A stretch of 64,000 nt of DNA from JAFEBO01 sp050730655. Its GTDB lineage: Bacteria > Planctomycetota > Phycisphaerae > Phycisphaerales > UBA1924. Positions 32,926 through 41,883 of the stretch are shown here, one piece after another. Location: NCBI GenBank assembly GCA_050730655.1, contig JBOHNL010000005.1, positions 744,001 to 808,000 of the forward strand, given 5' to 3'. The notes under the pieces were generated by a model that did no database searches, was not told the origin of the DNA, and saw only the letters and a program-made list of their open reading frames with translations. The stretch's first letter is position 1. Each line of letters starts with the position of its first letter. Position numbers and translations under genes: made by a program.

Positions 32926-35583
32926 TTGGATCATTCTCCCGACATCCCGTATGCGTCTCTTGCCCGGGTCCGCGAAATCGCCCGGAAAGTTGTCGCTGCG
33001 CCGCCCAAACAGCGGCGCGAAGTGCTCGAAGCCGAGTGCGATGGCGATCGAGTGCTTCGCTCGCGCGTCGAGTTGATGCTGCTGCGCCAGGATCAGGTTC
33101 AGACGATGGACGGCGCGCCGCCGGAAGTGCCTCCCGCGCCGGACCTTTCGAGCGGTCAACGAATCGGCAAATTTGCGATCTCGCGGATCCTGGGTGAAGG
33201 TGGCATGGGGGTGGTGTATCTTGCGGAGCAGGAGCGGCCAAAGCGCACGGTGGCGCTCAAGGTCATTCGGCCGGGGCTGCTTACGCCGCGGCTGCTTCGC
33301 CGGTTTGAGCACGAATCCGAAACGCTGGCGAAATTGCAGCACCCCGGCATTGCGTCAATCTTTGAGGCGGCGACACATGAATCGGCGGCAGGTCCGCAGC
33401 CGTACTTCGCGATGGAACTGGTCGAAGGCCAGCTGCTCACCCTGTACGCGGCCGAGAATCACCTTTCACTCAAAGAGAAACTGGAGCTCTTTCGCAGGGT
33501 CTGCGACGCCGTCCAGCACGCCCACCAGAAGGGCGTCATTCACCGCGATCTGAAGCCGAGCAATATCCTTGTGACCGGCTCGGGGCAACCCAAGATCCTC
33601 GACTTTGGCATTGCCCGCGCAACAGACGATTCTTCACGTGGTGTTGGCGCGACGATGCGGACTGAAACGGGCACGCTGGTCGGCACGCTGCCGTACATGA
33701 GCCCCGAGCAGGTGAACGACCCATCGGGCGTGGATGTGCGTTCGGATGTCTACACGCTGGGCGTGATCCTGTTCGAGTTGCTCGCGGGCAAATTGCCCCA
33801 TGCGCTCGAGACGCACACGCTCCCCGAGGCTGTTCGCATCATCGCCGAAGCGGAGGCGCCGTCGCTGAAGGCGATCGATCGCACGGTTCCGTCAGACGTC
33901 GCGACAATTACAGCGAAGGCGATGGAGAAGGATCGGGCTCGACGCTATCAGAGTGCTTCAGACCTCTCAGCCGACATCGGTCGCTATCTCAACAACGAGC
34001 CGATTCTCGCACGCCCGCCGAGCCGCACGTACCGCGTTCGCAAGTTTGTGGCACGGAATCGCGCGCTTGTGGCGGGCGTTTGCCTGACTTTCCTTGCGCT
34101 GGCGGGAGGCGTCATCGGCACGACGTGGCAAGCGGCCGAGGCCACGCGCGGCCGCCAACTCGCCGAGACGCGGGGCCTGGAACTCGCGGCACAGAAGCAG
34201 ATCGCCGAACAGGAAGCCGCGACGGCCAAGGCCACCAACGAGTTTCTCACAGGCATGCTCGCCTCCGCGAGCCCGGAGAGTGAACAGTCCGGAGATTTGA
34301 CGGTTGTCGAGATGATCGATCTGGCGGCGCACCGCCTACGCGACGGACAGACAACGCCACGGGTCGAAATTCCCGTGCGCACGACGCTCTCCAACACGTA
34401 CCGCGCGCTGGGCAAGACGCAGGAAGGCTTGAAGCAAGCGGAAATGGCGCACGCGCTCGCGGCGCGCGAGTTTGGCGTGGATTCTCAGGTCGAACTGGAA
34501 GCGCGTCGCTCGGTCGCGGTGACGCTCGCTGAGGCGGGCAACGTCGAAGAAGCGGAGAAGCTGTGTCGCGAGGCGATCGCGATTTACGAGAAAGATCCCG
34601 CGAAGTTCTCGTCGGAACTTGCGCATGCGCAGTCGGAGCTTGGAAAATATCTCGGCGAGCGCGGCATGCTCAAGGACTCGGTCGAAATGCTCCGCATCGG
34701 CGTCGCGGGACTGCGGAATCATGTGAACGACACCGACCGCAATCTGCAATCGGCCGTGCACAACTACGGCTACGCGCTGGTGGCGGCCGGCGAATTCGAT
34801 GAAGGCGAAAAGGTGATCCGCGAAGCCCTCGCAATGTGCGAGAAACAATTTGGCCCTGATCACATTGCCGTCGCGTACGAATTGAACACGCTTGCGAACA
34901 CGCTCCAGCGCGTCGGAATGATCAAGGAATCCGCCCAACTGCACGAGCGTGCACTCGCGATCCGACGCAAGCGGCTGCCGCCGGATCATCCCAGCGTGCT
35001 CACTTCGATGGCAAATGTCGCGTCGACGTATGTCGCGCTCGGTCGTCAAGCCGAGGCGATTCCGCTGCTCCGCGAGACGGTTGACCGGCAGAAAGCCGTG
35101 CTCGGAGAATCCAACTCCAAAACGCTCACCGCCATGAGCAACCTCGCGTTCGCGCTCGAAGACCTGAAGCAATACGACGAGGCAGAGGCGATGATGCGAC
35201 GCGTGGTCGAGATCCGGCGCCGAGCAAACTTCGATGACCCCGAATCGTGGAGCCAGATCAACAATCTCGCCACGATGCTCGTTCACCGGGGCAAGGCCCA
35301 AGAGGCTAAGCGCCTTTACGGCGAATTGTTCGCGGCAACCGATGGCAAGCTGCCGGCGGAGCACTATGCCAGGGCGATCTATCGCAATAACTACGGCGAG
35401 TGTCTGACGGCGTTGGGTGATTACGCGCTCGCCGAAAAAGAACTGTCCGAAAGTCACGCGGTCATCCTGGCCTTTTTCAAGGAAGGCCACCCCCGGGTGA
35501 AAAAGTCTTCAGAACGAATGGAACAACTGCAACGCCTGATGGGTCAAACCCAAACAAAGGAAGTTGCCTCGGAGAAGAAGTAG
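32926..35583 (+). CDS. Transmembrane Ser/Thr protein kinase with C-terminal TPR repeats
   Basis: This is a Hanks-type kinase of 885 residues. The cytoplasmic kinase domain (about 84-350) has GEGGMGVVYLA (P-loop), VALK, HRDLKPSN (206-213) and DFGIA (226-230), so all catalytic residues are present. A membrane helix (about 381-400) is followed by a Gln/Ala-rich coil. From about 450 at least nine TPR-type helical repeats (for example VAYELNTLANTLQRVGMIKESAQLHERAL) form the outer part, as in many planctomycete kinases. The first 50 residues resemble an N-terminal helical cap. The start is a TTG; no ATG lies earlier than codon 52. Confidence 0.9.
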   Translation: MDHSPDIPYASLARVREIARKVVAAPPKQRREVLEAECDGDRVLRSRVELMLLRQDQVQTMDGAPPEVPPAPDLSSGQRIGKFAISRILGEGGMGVVYLAEQERPKRTVALKVIRPGLLTPRLLRRFEHESETLAKLQHPGIASIFEAATHESAAGPQPYFAMELVEGQLLTLYAAENHLSLKEKLELFRRVCDAVQHAHQKGVIHRDLKPSNILVTGSGQPKILDFGIARATDDSSRGVGATMRTETGTLVGTLPYMSPEQVNDPSGVDVRSDVYTLGVILFELLAGKLPHALETHTLPEAVRIIAEAEAPSLKAIDRTVPSDVATITAKAMEKDRARRYQSASDLSADIGRYLNNEPILARPPSRTYRVRKFVARNRALVAGVCLTFLALAGGVIGTTWQAAEATRGRQLAETRGLELAAQKQIAEQEAATAKATNEFLTGMLASASPESEQSGDLTVVEMIDLAAHRLRDGQTTPRVEIPVRTTLSNTYRALGKTQEGLKQAEMAHALAAREFGVDSQVELEARRSVAVTLAEAGNVEEAEKLCREAIAIYEKDPAKFSSELAHAQSELGKYLGERGMLKDSVEMLRIGVAGLRNHVNDTDRNLQSAVHNYGYALVAAGEFDEGEKVIREALAMCEKQFGPDHIAVAYELNTLANTLQRVGMIKESAQLHERALAIRRKRLPPDHPSVLTSMANVASTYVALGRQAEAIPLLRETVDRQKAVLGESNSKTLTAMSNLAFALEDLKQYDEAEAMMRRVVEIRRRANFDDPESWSQINNLATMLVHRGKAQEAKRLYGELFAATDGKLPAEHYARAIYRNNYGECLTALGDYALAEKELSESHAVILAFFKEGHPRVKKSSERMEQLQRLMGQTQTKEVASEKK

Positions 35584-35628
35584 TCGCTCGAGGCGTTCGG
35601 ATCGATCTCGCATCAATCGCTCGAACCC

Positions 35629-36432
35629 ATGCTTCGACTTCAACCTGGACACTACTTCGGCCACTCCACCGGTGTGCGGACGTTCGGTGACTTCCGTATC
35701 ATCGCGACACGCTACGAGCCGAACACGACGATTCCGATGCACTGCCACGAGCAGGCGTATCTGCTGGTTTCGCTCCGCGGTGCGACGATCGAGAGCGCGC
35801 TTCAGCAGGATCACGTGTGCAGCCGGGGCTGGGTGGTCTTCAATCAGGCGGGCGAATCGCATCGCGATCGAATCTCGAATGCCGGAGCCGAGGCACTGAA
35901 TGTCGAGCTTCCGCGTCCGTGGCTTGACCGGGTGATGCCGCGGCTGCGGGGCAATCCCGTGCTCTACCGACACGCTGGCGGTGCGCTCCACGCCGTTGGG
36001 CTTCTGCAACTGGCGATGCACTCGCGTGATGCGCTCGCCTCGTTTGTCGTCGAAGAGGCTGTGACGGCGATCATTGATTCGCTCGGCGCAACGGAAGAAT
36101 CTTCATCGCCGCGAACACAATGGCTGAATCGCGTCGAGCAAATTGTCCGCGATCGGCAGGGCCTGCCGCCAAGTCTCGAGACGCTTGCGGCGGAAGCGGG
36201 TGTGCATCCGGCGCACCTCTGCCGCCAGTTCCGGCGGACGCGTGGTCGAACGATCAGTGAATTTGCCGCGTGCGTCCGGGCGGATCGGGCGCTCGATCAG
36301 GTGTTGAATTCGAAGTCGTCGCTCGCCGAGATCAGCTCCGAGTGCGGGTTCTCCGATCAAGCCCACATGACGCGAATGTTCCAGCGTTTCTTCCGCACGA
36401 CGCCCGGCCGGGCCAGGCGCGATTCGCGGTAG
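35629..36432 (+). CDS. AraC-family transcriptional regulator
   Basis: The product has 267 residues. The N-terminal cupin (about 1-115) has IPMHCHEQAYLLVSLRG, a likely ligand pocket. The C-terminal two-helix-turn-helix domain (about 165-265) has LETLAAEAGVHPAHLCRQFRRTRG and LAEISSECGFSDQAHMTRMFQRFFRTTPG. It starts 45 bases after the kinase and may share its transcript. Its target could be the adjacent protease gene, but this is inference from position alone. Confidence 0.88.
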   Translation: MLRLQPGHYFGHSTGVRTFGDFRIIATRYEPNTTIPMHCHEQAYLLVSLRGATIESALQQDHVCSRGWVVFNQAGESHRDRISNAGAEALNVELPRPWLDRVMPRLRGNPVLYRHAGGALHAVGLLQLAMHSRDALASFVVEEAVTAIIDSLGATEESSSPRTQWLNRVEQIVRDRQGLPPSLETLAAEAGVHPAHLCRQFRRTRGRTISEFAACVRADRALDQVLNSKSSLAEISSECGFSDQAHMTRMFQRFFRTTPGRARRDSR

Positions 36433-36551
36433 CGGCGTCGAACGGCGCAAACTGCCTTCAAGACGGAAGCATTCGCCCCGAGCATCATGGCGGGGTGAGG
36501 GCGTGATTGCGCGCGACGCGTGTGAAACGTCCGTTGTTTCGGAGGATGACC

Positions 36552-38258
36552 ATGACTCGTCTCCCGCTGGCGCTTGCTTGTGCCGCTCTCGTTGCTGTTC
36601 CTGCCCTGGCGTTTCCCCCTCCGACAGCGCAGCGGGCCGGGGAGTTGATGCGCGAGAAGAAGTACGGCGAATCGATCGCCGAATACGAGGCGTACCTCAA
36701 GGCCAACCGCTTCGATGGGTCCGCCTGGTCCAACTACGCGTACGCGCAGCACATGGGGGCTGACCTGGAGGGCTCTATCAAATCTGGTCAGCGCGCCCTG
36801 ATGCTCGGCTATCGACCCGAGAGCGAAAGTTACAACATCGCGTGCGCGTACGCGCTCCTGGGAAAGACCGATCAGGCGATCGAGTGGCTGCAGAAAGCCT
36901 TTGAAAGCCGTTTCGCGGAACAGCAGACACTTGAATCGGATGACGATCTCAATTCACTCCGCAAGGACCCGCGATTCATCGCCCTGACCGGGCTCAATCC
37001 GCCGGAGGAAGCCGATGGTGCCAAGCGCTGGGCATGGGATCTCGATTTCCTTGCTCGGCGAATGAAGCAGATGCACTGGGACCTGTACGCGAACGTGCCA
37101 AAGGACAAGTTCCTCGCCGAAATCGACGCGATCAAGCAAGCCGCGGCAACTGGTGTGAGCGAGGATCGCCTGCGCGTACGCATCTCCAGACTTCTCGCAA
37201 TGGTGGGGGATGGTCACACAACCATGGCGGCGTACGCCGACGGCGAGAAATCGCTCAATCGCATTCCTCTCCATCTTTGGTCGTTCCCGGATGGAATCTA
37301 TGTCCTGGGAGCGCCGGAGGACATGAAGGAACTTGTCGGAGGCAAAATTGTCAAAGTCGGAAGCATGAGCGCAGACGATGCCGCGGCAAAGCTGAGGCAA
37401 TTCTGTTCTGTCGACAACGACATGGGTTATTTGTACTCCGTGCCCGCCCGCATGCTCCAGCCCGCGGCACTGCAGGAAATCGGCGCGACCGGCGAAGGTG
37501 ACATCGAATACACCTTCCGCTTCGCCGACGGCAACGAGAAGGCGGCGAAGATCGCGGCGCGCCCGATGCAGCGCGACGGTTTCGGCAAGTCTCGTCTCTA
37601 CCGCAGCGGATATGTCTATGCCAATGCCGCGTCCAAGACTCCCGCGCCGCTCTTTCAGCAGGATCTCGAAAAGCCGCTCACGCTGAAGTATCTCGAAGAC
37701 CAGCGCGCGGTGTACTTCGGGTTCCAGGCGGTTTCCGGCAACGAGGACGAACCGTTCAAGCACGTGATCGAATCGATGAACAGCCTCATCGAAGAGAAGT
37801 CACCCGAGTTCCTCATCATCGACATGCGCTTCAACGGTGGCGGCAACACGGGACTCGTCGCCCCGTTTATTGAGTCGGTCATCCGCAACGCGAAGCTCAA
37901 TCAGCCCGGCAAGCTCTTTGTCATCATCGGGCGCAACACCTTCTCCGCGGCACAGAACACCGTGAACATGCTCGAGAAATTCACGAACGCGACGTTTGTC
38001 GGCGAACCGACTGGCTCGCGTCCGGCTTTCGTCGGTGAGAGCACGTATGTGCTTCTGCCTTACAGCAAACTGCGGGTGCACTGCTCGTCGCGATACTGGC
38101 AGATTCTGGATTCGACCGACCGGCGCACATGGGTGCAGCCCCAGATCGCGGCGGAATGGACGTTCAAGGATTTTGTCGAGAATCGCGATCCGTGCATGGA
38201 AGCGATCAAGGCGCAGATCGGGGCGGCGACACACGCATCTGCAAGCGCTTCCAAATAG
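36552..38258 (+). CDS. Secreted TPR-S41-like peptidase
   Basis: The start is the ATG at 36552 with GGAGG 6 bases upstream; a nearer ATG at 36546 abuts the ribosome site. A signal peptide ends at about residue 20 (ALAFP). Residues about 25-140 form TPR-like helices (YGESIAEYEAYLKANRFD...). The rest resembles the C-terminal processing peptidase S41 fold: LLAMVGDGHTTM near the middle, then FLIIDMRFNGGGNTG and GRNTFSAAQNTV, which holds the probable nucleophile Ser. A PDZ is not obvious. The product has 568 residues. Confidence 0.75.
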   Translation: MTRLPLALACAALVAVPALAFPPPTAQRAGELMREKKYGESIAEYEAYLKANRFDGSAWSNYAYAQHMGADLEGSIKSGQRALMLGYRPESESYNIACAYALLGKTDQAIEWLQKAFESRFAEQQTLESDDDLNSLRKDPRFIALTGLNPPEEADGAKRWAWDLDFLARRMKQMHWDLYANVPKDKFLAEIDAIKQAAATGVSEDRLRVRISRLLAMVGDGHTTMAAYADGEKSLNRIPLHLWSFPDGIYVLGAPEDMKELVGGKIVKVGSMSADDAAAKLRQFCSVDNDMGYLYSVPARMLQPAALQEIGATGEGDIEYTFRFADGNEKAAKIAARPMQRDGFGKSRLYRSGYVYANAASKTPAPLFQQDLEKPLTLKYLEDQRAVYFGFQAVSGNEDEPFKHVIESMNSLIEEKSPEFLIIDMRFNGGGNTGLVAPFIESVIRNAKLNQPGKLFVIIGRNTFSAAQNTVNMLEKFTNATFVGEPTGSRPAFVGESTYVLLPYSKLRVHCSSRYWQILDSTDRRTWVQPQIAAEWTFKDFVENRDPCMEAIKAQIGAATHASASASK

Positions 38259-38336
38259 TCAGATTCAGCGAGAAAAAAGAAGCGGGCGGTCGGAACGTTC
38301 CGGTGGCCGGTTTTTGACGTGCGTGACTTCTGCAGG

Positions 38337-38789
38337 TTAGAGATCGCCTCCGTGCAGATCGATCAACGCCGCGCGAATCGACGCGGGGATAGCAACCTTT
38401 GCACTGTTCGAGTAGTTATACGTCACGATCGAGCCGCGCCCGACTGCCGCGACGTCACTAGTGCTCGTGCTCACGATTGCGTGCGCAAGGGTGAAGCGGT
38501 CTTCCTGGATTGAGATGAGCTTCGTATCGACGCGGACGGTGTCGGGGAAGACCAGCGGCTGCCGGAACCGCATTTCAACAAATTGCAGTATGAATCCCAC
38601 GCCTGTTTCATCGCGCAGCGCGTGACACCCCGCCCGCCTCAAGTAGTCGATCCGCGCTGTTTCGATGTAGCGAAAGAAGACGACGTTGTTCACGTGACCC
38701 AGCGCATCCATCTCGCCCCACGCGATCGGAATCTCGATCGACGTGGTCGCGGGATGGGCGAGCTTTGTGTGCAGGTCGTCGGACGGCAT
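38337..38789 (-). CDS. Acyl-CoA thioesterase, hotdog fold (4HBT/YbgC-like)
   Basis: The product has 150 residues. The hotdog motif WGEMDALGHVNNVVFFRYIETAR near residue 25 holds the catalytic Asp. FVEMRFRQPLVFPDTVRVDTKL follows, as in YbgC/FadM-type thioesterases. It lies 2 bases downstream of acnA on the same strand and is probably co-transcribed with it, an unusual pairing. It likely hydrolyses short- or medium-chain acyl-CoA. Confidence 0.85.
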   Translation of the reverse strand: MPSDDLHTKLAHPATTSIEIPIAWGEMDALGHVNNVVFFRYIETARIDYLRRAGCHALRDETGVGFILQFVEMRFRQPLVFPDTVRVDTKLISIQEDRFTLAHAIVSTSTSDVAAVGRGSIVTYNYSNSAKVAIPASIRAALIDLHGGDL

Positions 38790-38791
38790 GC

Positions 38792-41650
38792 TTACACCAA
38801 TGCCGGCTTCTTCGTCTTGCTCTCATTGAGCAGCCGACGCAGGACCGTGTGCAGTACGCCTCCGTTGCGGTAGTACTCGGCCTCGACCGGCGTATCGATG
38901 CGGCAGCGCGTGGTGAACTCAACCTTTTTGCCGTCGGGCTTGGTTGCCGTCACCTTCACTTCGCAGCGCGGCTCGACGAGTCCTTCCGAACTCACGGGCA
39001 AGTTGATGTCGAATGTCTCATCGCCTGTGAGTCCGAGCGATTCCGCCGTCTGGCCTTCCACGAAGTTCAAAGGCAGCACACCCATGCCCACCAAGTTGCT
39101 GCGGTGAATGCGTTCGAAGCTCTCGCTGATCACGGCCTTGACGCCGAGTTGGAGTGTTCCCTTCGCCGCCCAGTCGCGGCTCGAGCCCATGCCGTAGTCC
39201 TTGCCCGCGAGCACAACCAACGGCGTGCCATCCTTCTTGTAATTCATCGCGGCGTCGTAGATGAACGCGACCTTACCGGCCCCGGTCTTGGAATTGTCAC
39301 GCGTCCAGCCACCTTCGCGGATCTTGCCGGTCGTTGCGTCCACCGCGAGCTTGTTCTTGATGCGGACGTTGGCGTACGTGCCGCGGGTCATGATGATGTC
39401 GTTGCCGCGCCGAGTGCCGTAGGTGTTGAAGTCGACCTTTTTGATGCCCAGGCTCTTGAGGTATTCACCAGCGGGCGAATTCTCGGCGATGTCGCCAGCG
39501 GGGCTGATGTGGTCGGTGGTGATCGAGTCGCCCACGTAGACGAGGCACTTCGCGCCCTTGATCGGCTTCGGCGCCGAGGGCGTTGCGCTCATCCCATCGA
39601 AGAACGGCGGCTTGTGGATGTAACTGGAATCATCGCTCCACGAGTACGAATCGCTCTTTGTCACCGGCACCTTGTTCCACTGCTCGTTGCCAGTAAACAC
39701 GTTGGCGTACTGCGATCGGAACTGCTCGGGGCTCAGGCACTGGGCCTTCACATCCTGCACTTCTTTAAGCGTCGGCCAGATGTCCTTGAGGTAAACCGGC
39801 TTGCCGTCCTTAGCCTTGCCGAGCGGCTCGGTCGCGAGATCGATTGCCACGCTGCCCGCGATCGCGTACGCGACGCAGAGGGGCGGGCTGGCGAGGTAGT
39901 TGGCCTTGACGTTCGGATGGACGCGGCCCTCGAAGTTGCGGTTGCCGCTGAGCACGCTGGCGACGATCAGATCGCCACCCTTGATCGCGCTCTCGATCAC
40001 TTCGGGGAGGGGCCCCGAGTTTCCGATACACGTCGTGCAGCCGTAGCCGACGGTGTAGAAGCCGATCGCCTCGAGATCCGCCGACAAGTTGGCCTTGTTC
40101 AAATACTCGGTGACCACCTTGGAGCCCGGCGCGAGCGAAGTTTTGACCCACGGCTTGCGCGTGAGGCCGAGCGCGCGGGCTTTGCGAGCGACAAGACCGG
40201 CCGCGATGAGCACATCCGGATTGCTGGTGTTCGTGCAGCTCGTGATCGCCGCGATCACGACGTCGCCGTGATGCATCTGGAACGACTTGTTGTCGAGCTT
40301 CACATCGACGCCAATGCAGCCCGGGTCGGGTGCTCCGGTGTGCGCCGCCGCGTGCGCGGGTTTCGTCGCGTTGCCGCCTTCATCAATCCAGCGCGAGACG
40401 TTGACGGCTTCGGCCGGAGCCTTCTTGCCGAAACTGTCAACCAGTTCCTTATTCCAGGATGTCTTGATGTCCTTGAGCAGCACGCGATCCTGCGGGCGCT
40501 TCGGGCCGGCCATCGAGGGCTGAACGGTGGAGAGATCGAGTTCGGCAACATCCGTGAACTCGGGCTCGGCGCTTCCCTTGGTCCAGAACATTCCGTTGGC
40601 CTTGCAGTATTCCTCGGCGAGCGCGACGGTTGCTTCATCGCGGCCGGTAAATCGCAGGTAATCCAGCGTCGCCTGATCGACCGGGAAAAATCCCATCGTT
40701 GCGCCGTATTCGGGGGCCATGTTGGCGATGGTCGCGCGATCTGGAACGGACAACGCGGCGAGACCGTCACCGAAAAACTCGACGAACTTGTCGACCACGC
40801 CCTTTTTGCGGAGGATCTGCGTGACGGTGAGAACCAGATCGGTCGCGGTCGTGCCTTCGGGGAGTTTTCCCTTCAACCGGAAGCCGATGACTTCGGGCGT
40901 GAGCATGTAGATGGGCTGGCCGAGCATGACCGCTTCGGCCTCGATGCCGCCGACGCCCCAGCCGACGACGCCCAGGCCATTTTCCATGGTCGTGTGGCTG
41001 TCGGTGCCGACGCATGAATCGGGATACACGATCGTTTCGCCATTCTGCTGCTTCGTGAGAACGCAGGTCGCGAGGTACTCAAGATTCACCTGGTGCACGA
41101 TACCCGTTGCCGGCGGCACGCACGTGAAATTGTTCAGCGACTGCTGGCCCCACTTGAGGAACTCGTAGCGTTCGCCGTTGCGCTCGAACTCTTTATTCGC
41201 GTTGATCGTGAGCGCGGTGCCCAGCGAAGTGGGGGGGCCGAAGGCATCGACCTGCACGCTGTGGTCGATGACGAGGTCGCACTTGACGAGCGGGTTGATG
41301 AGTTTGGGGTCGCCGCCGAGGGTCTTCATGGCGTCCCGCATCGCGGCAAGATCTACCACGCAGGGGACGCCGGTGAAGTCCTGAAGGACCACGCGCCCCG
41401 GCATGAACGGGATCTCTTCCTTCGTTGGGCTCTTGGCGTTCCAGTTGGCAAGGCCCGAGACGTCGTCGGCCGTGACCACAAAGCCGTCCAGATTGCGGAG
41501 CATGGCTTCGAGCAGGACTTTGATCGAGTAGGGGAGCTTGTCGACGTGCCCGATGCCGGCCTTCTTGAGTGCCTCGAGGCTGTAATAGCCATAGGTGCCG
41601 TGATTGGTCTTGAGCGAGGACTTGGATTTGAAGGGATCCTGGAATGTCAT
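38792..41650 (-). CDS. acnA: Aconitate hydratase A
   Basis: Aconitase interconverts citrate and isocitrate in the TCA cycle. At 952 residues it is somewhat longer than typical AcnA (about 890-900). The iron-sulfur cluster ligands are visible as SCTNTSNP and GCTTCIGNSGP, and active-site segments include RGNDIIMTRG and GMGSSRDWAAKG. The N-terminus (KTNHGTYGYYSLEALKKAG) is typical of the AcnA/IRP type. The start at ATG 41650 has GAGGT 6 bases upstream. It is divergent from lysR. Confidence 0.96.
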   Translation of the reverse strand: MTFQDPFKSKSSLKTNHGTYGYYSLEALKKAGIGHVDKLPYSIKVLLEAMLRNLDGFVVTADDVSGLANWNAKSPTKEEIPFMPGRVVLQDFTGVPCVVDLAAMRDAMKTLGGDPKLINPLVKCDLVIDHSVQVDAFGPPTSLGTALTINANKEFERNGERYEFLKWGQQSLNNFTCVPPATGIVHQVNLEYLATCVLTKQQNGETIVYPDSCVGTDSHTTMENGLGVVGWGVGGIEAEAVMLGQPIYMLTPEVIGFRLKGKLPEGTTATDLVLTVTQILRKKGVVDKFVEFFGDGLAALSVPDRATIANMAPEYGATMGFFPVDQATLDYLRFTGRDEATVALAEEYCKANGMFWTKGSAEPEFTDVAELDLSTVQPSMAGPKRPQDRVLLKDIKTSWNKELVDSFGKKAPAEAVNVSRWIDEGGNATKPAHAAAHTGAPDPGCIGVDVKLDNKSFQMHHGDVVIAAITSCTNTSNPDVLIAAGLVARKARALGLTRKPWVKTSLAPGSKVVTEYLNKANLSADLEAIGFYTVGYGCTTCIGNSGPLPEVIESAIKGGDLIVASVLSGNRNFEGRVHPNVKANYLASPPLCVAYAIAGSVAIDLATEPLGKAKDGKPVYLKDIWPTLKEVQDVKAQCLSPEQFRSQYANVFTGNEQWNKVPVTKSDSYSWSDDSSYIHKPPFFDGMSATPSAPKPIKGAKCLVYVGDSITTDHISPAGDIAENSPAGEYLKSLGIKKVDFNTYGTRRGNDIIMTRGTYANVRIKNKLAVDATTGKIREGGWTRDNSKTGAGKVAFIYDAAMNYKKDGTPLVVLAGKDYGMGSSRDWAAKGTLQLGVKAVISESFERIHRSNLVGMGVLPLNFVEGQTAESLGLTGDETFDINLPVSSEGLVEPRCEVKVTATKPDGKKVEFTTRCRIDTPVEAEYYRNGGVLHTVLRRLLNESKTKKPALV

Positions 41651-41713
41651 CGGTGCACCTCGTGGAAAGCCGGAACGGGATCGGAACTGGTCAACCGTAG
41701 CCGACTATCGGCA

Positions 41714-41730
41714 TGAATCGAATCGATTCA
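41714..41730. promoter_or_regulatory. Perfect 17-base palindrome between acnA and lysR, candidate LysR operator
   Basis: TGAATCGA-A-TCGATTCA is an exact 8-1-8 palindrome and contains two overlapping T-N11-A patterns, the core of LysR-type sites. It lies two bases upstream of the -35 of the likely lysR promoter and 64 bases from the acnA start. It is flanked by CTATC (41705) and GATAG (41742), which add an outer inverted pair. Confidence 0.6.
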
Positions 41731-41732
41731 GA

Positions 41733-41761
41733 TTACGTGTCTGATAGATTTTGGTTATGAT
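41733..41761 (+). promoter_or_regulatory. Candidate sigma70-type promoter of lysR
   Basis: TTACGT (41733-41738), then 17 bases, then TATGAT (41756-41761). The -10 is a close match to TATAAT. The resulting leader would include the AGCTGAAAG repeat. Confidence 0.45.
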
Positions 41762-41770
41762 TGGAGAAGA

Positions 41771-41878
41771 AGCTCTTAGCTAACAGCTATCAGCGTTCAG
41801 CCAGAAACGCAGCCCGCGTCACGTCTGCCGAATGCTCTCCGCCTTGCTGCTAGCTGAAAGCTGACAACTGAAAGCTTC
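41771..41878. repeat. Imperfect inverted repeat of the AGCTGAAAGCTGA family
   Basis: The left arm 41771-41800 (AGCTCTTAGCTAACAGCTAT onward) pairs imperfectly with the right arm 41849-41878 (GCTAGCTGAAAGCTGACAAC onward), with a spacer of about 48 bases. The right arm ends 5-8 bases before the lysR start codon and provides its only Shine-Dalgarno-like GAAAG. Confidence 0.7.
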
Positions 41879-41883
41879 CCTCT

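Noticed and set aside
38765..41017. A 750-codon open frame antisense to acnA
   Set aside because: It is a frame shadow of a highly conserved aconitase. Its translation is Arg/Val/His-rich without any domain, as expected for the complementary frame of a GC-rich gene.
41760..41883. A possible riboswitch or sRNA in the lysR leader
   Set aside because: The structure is explained by a repetitive AGCTGAAAG family; no aptamer-like conserved core was recognised.
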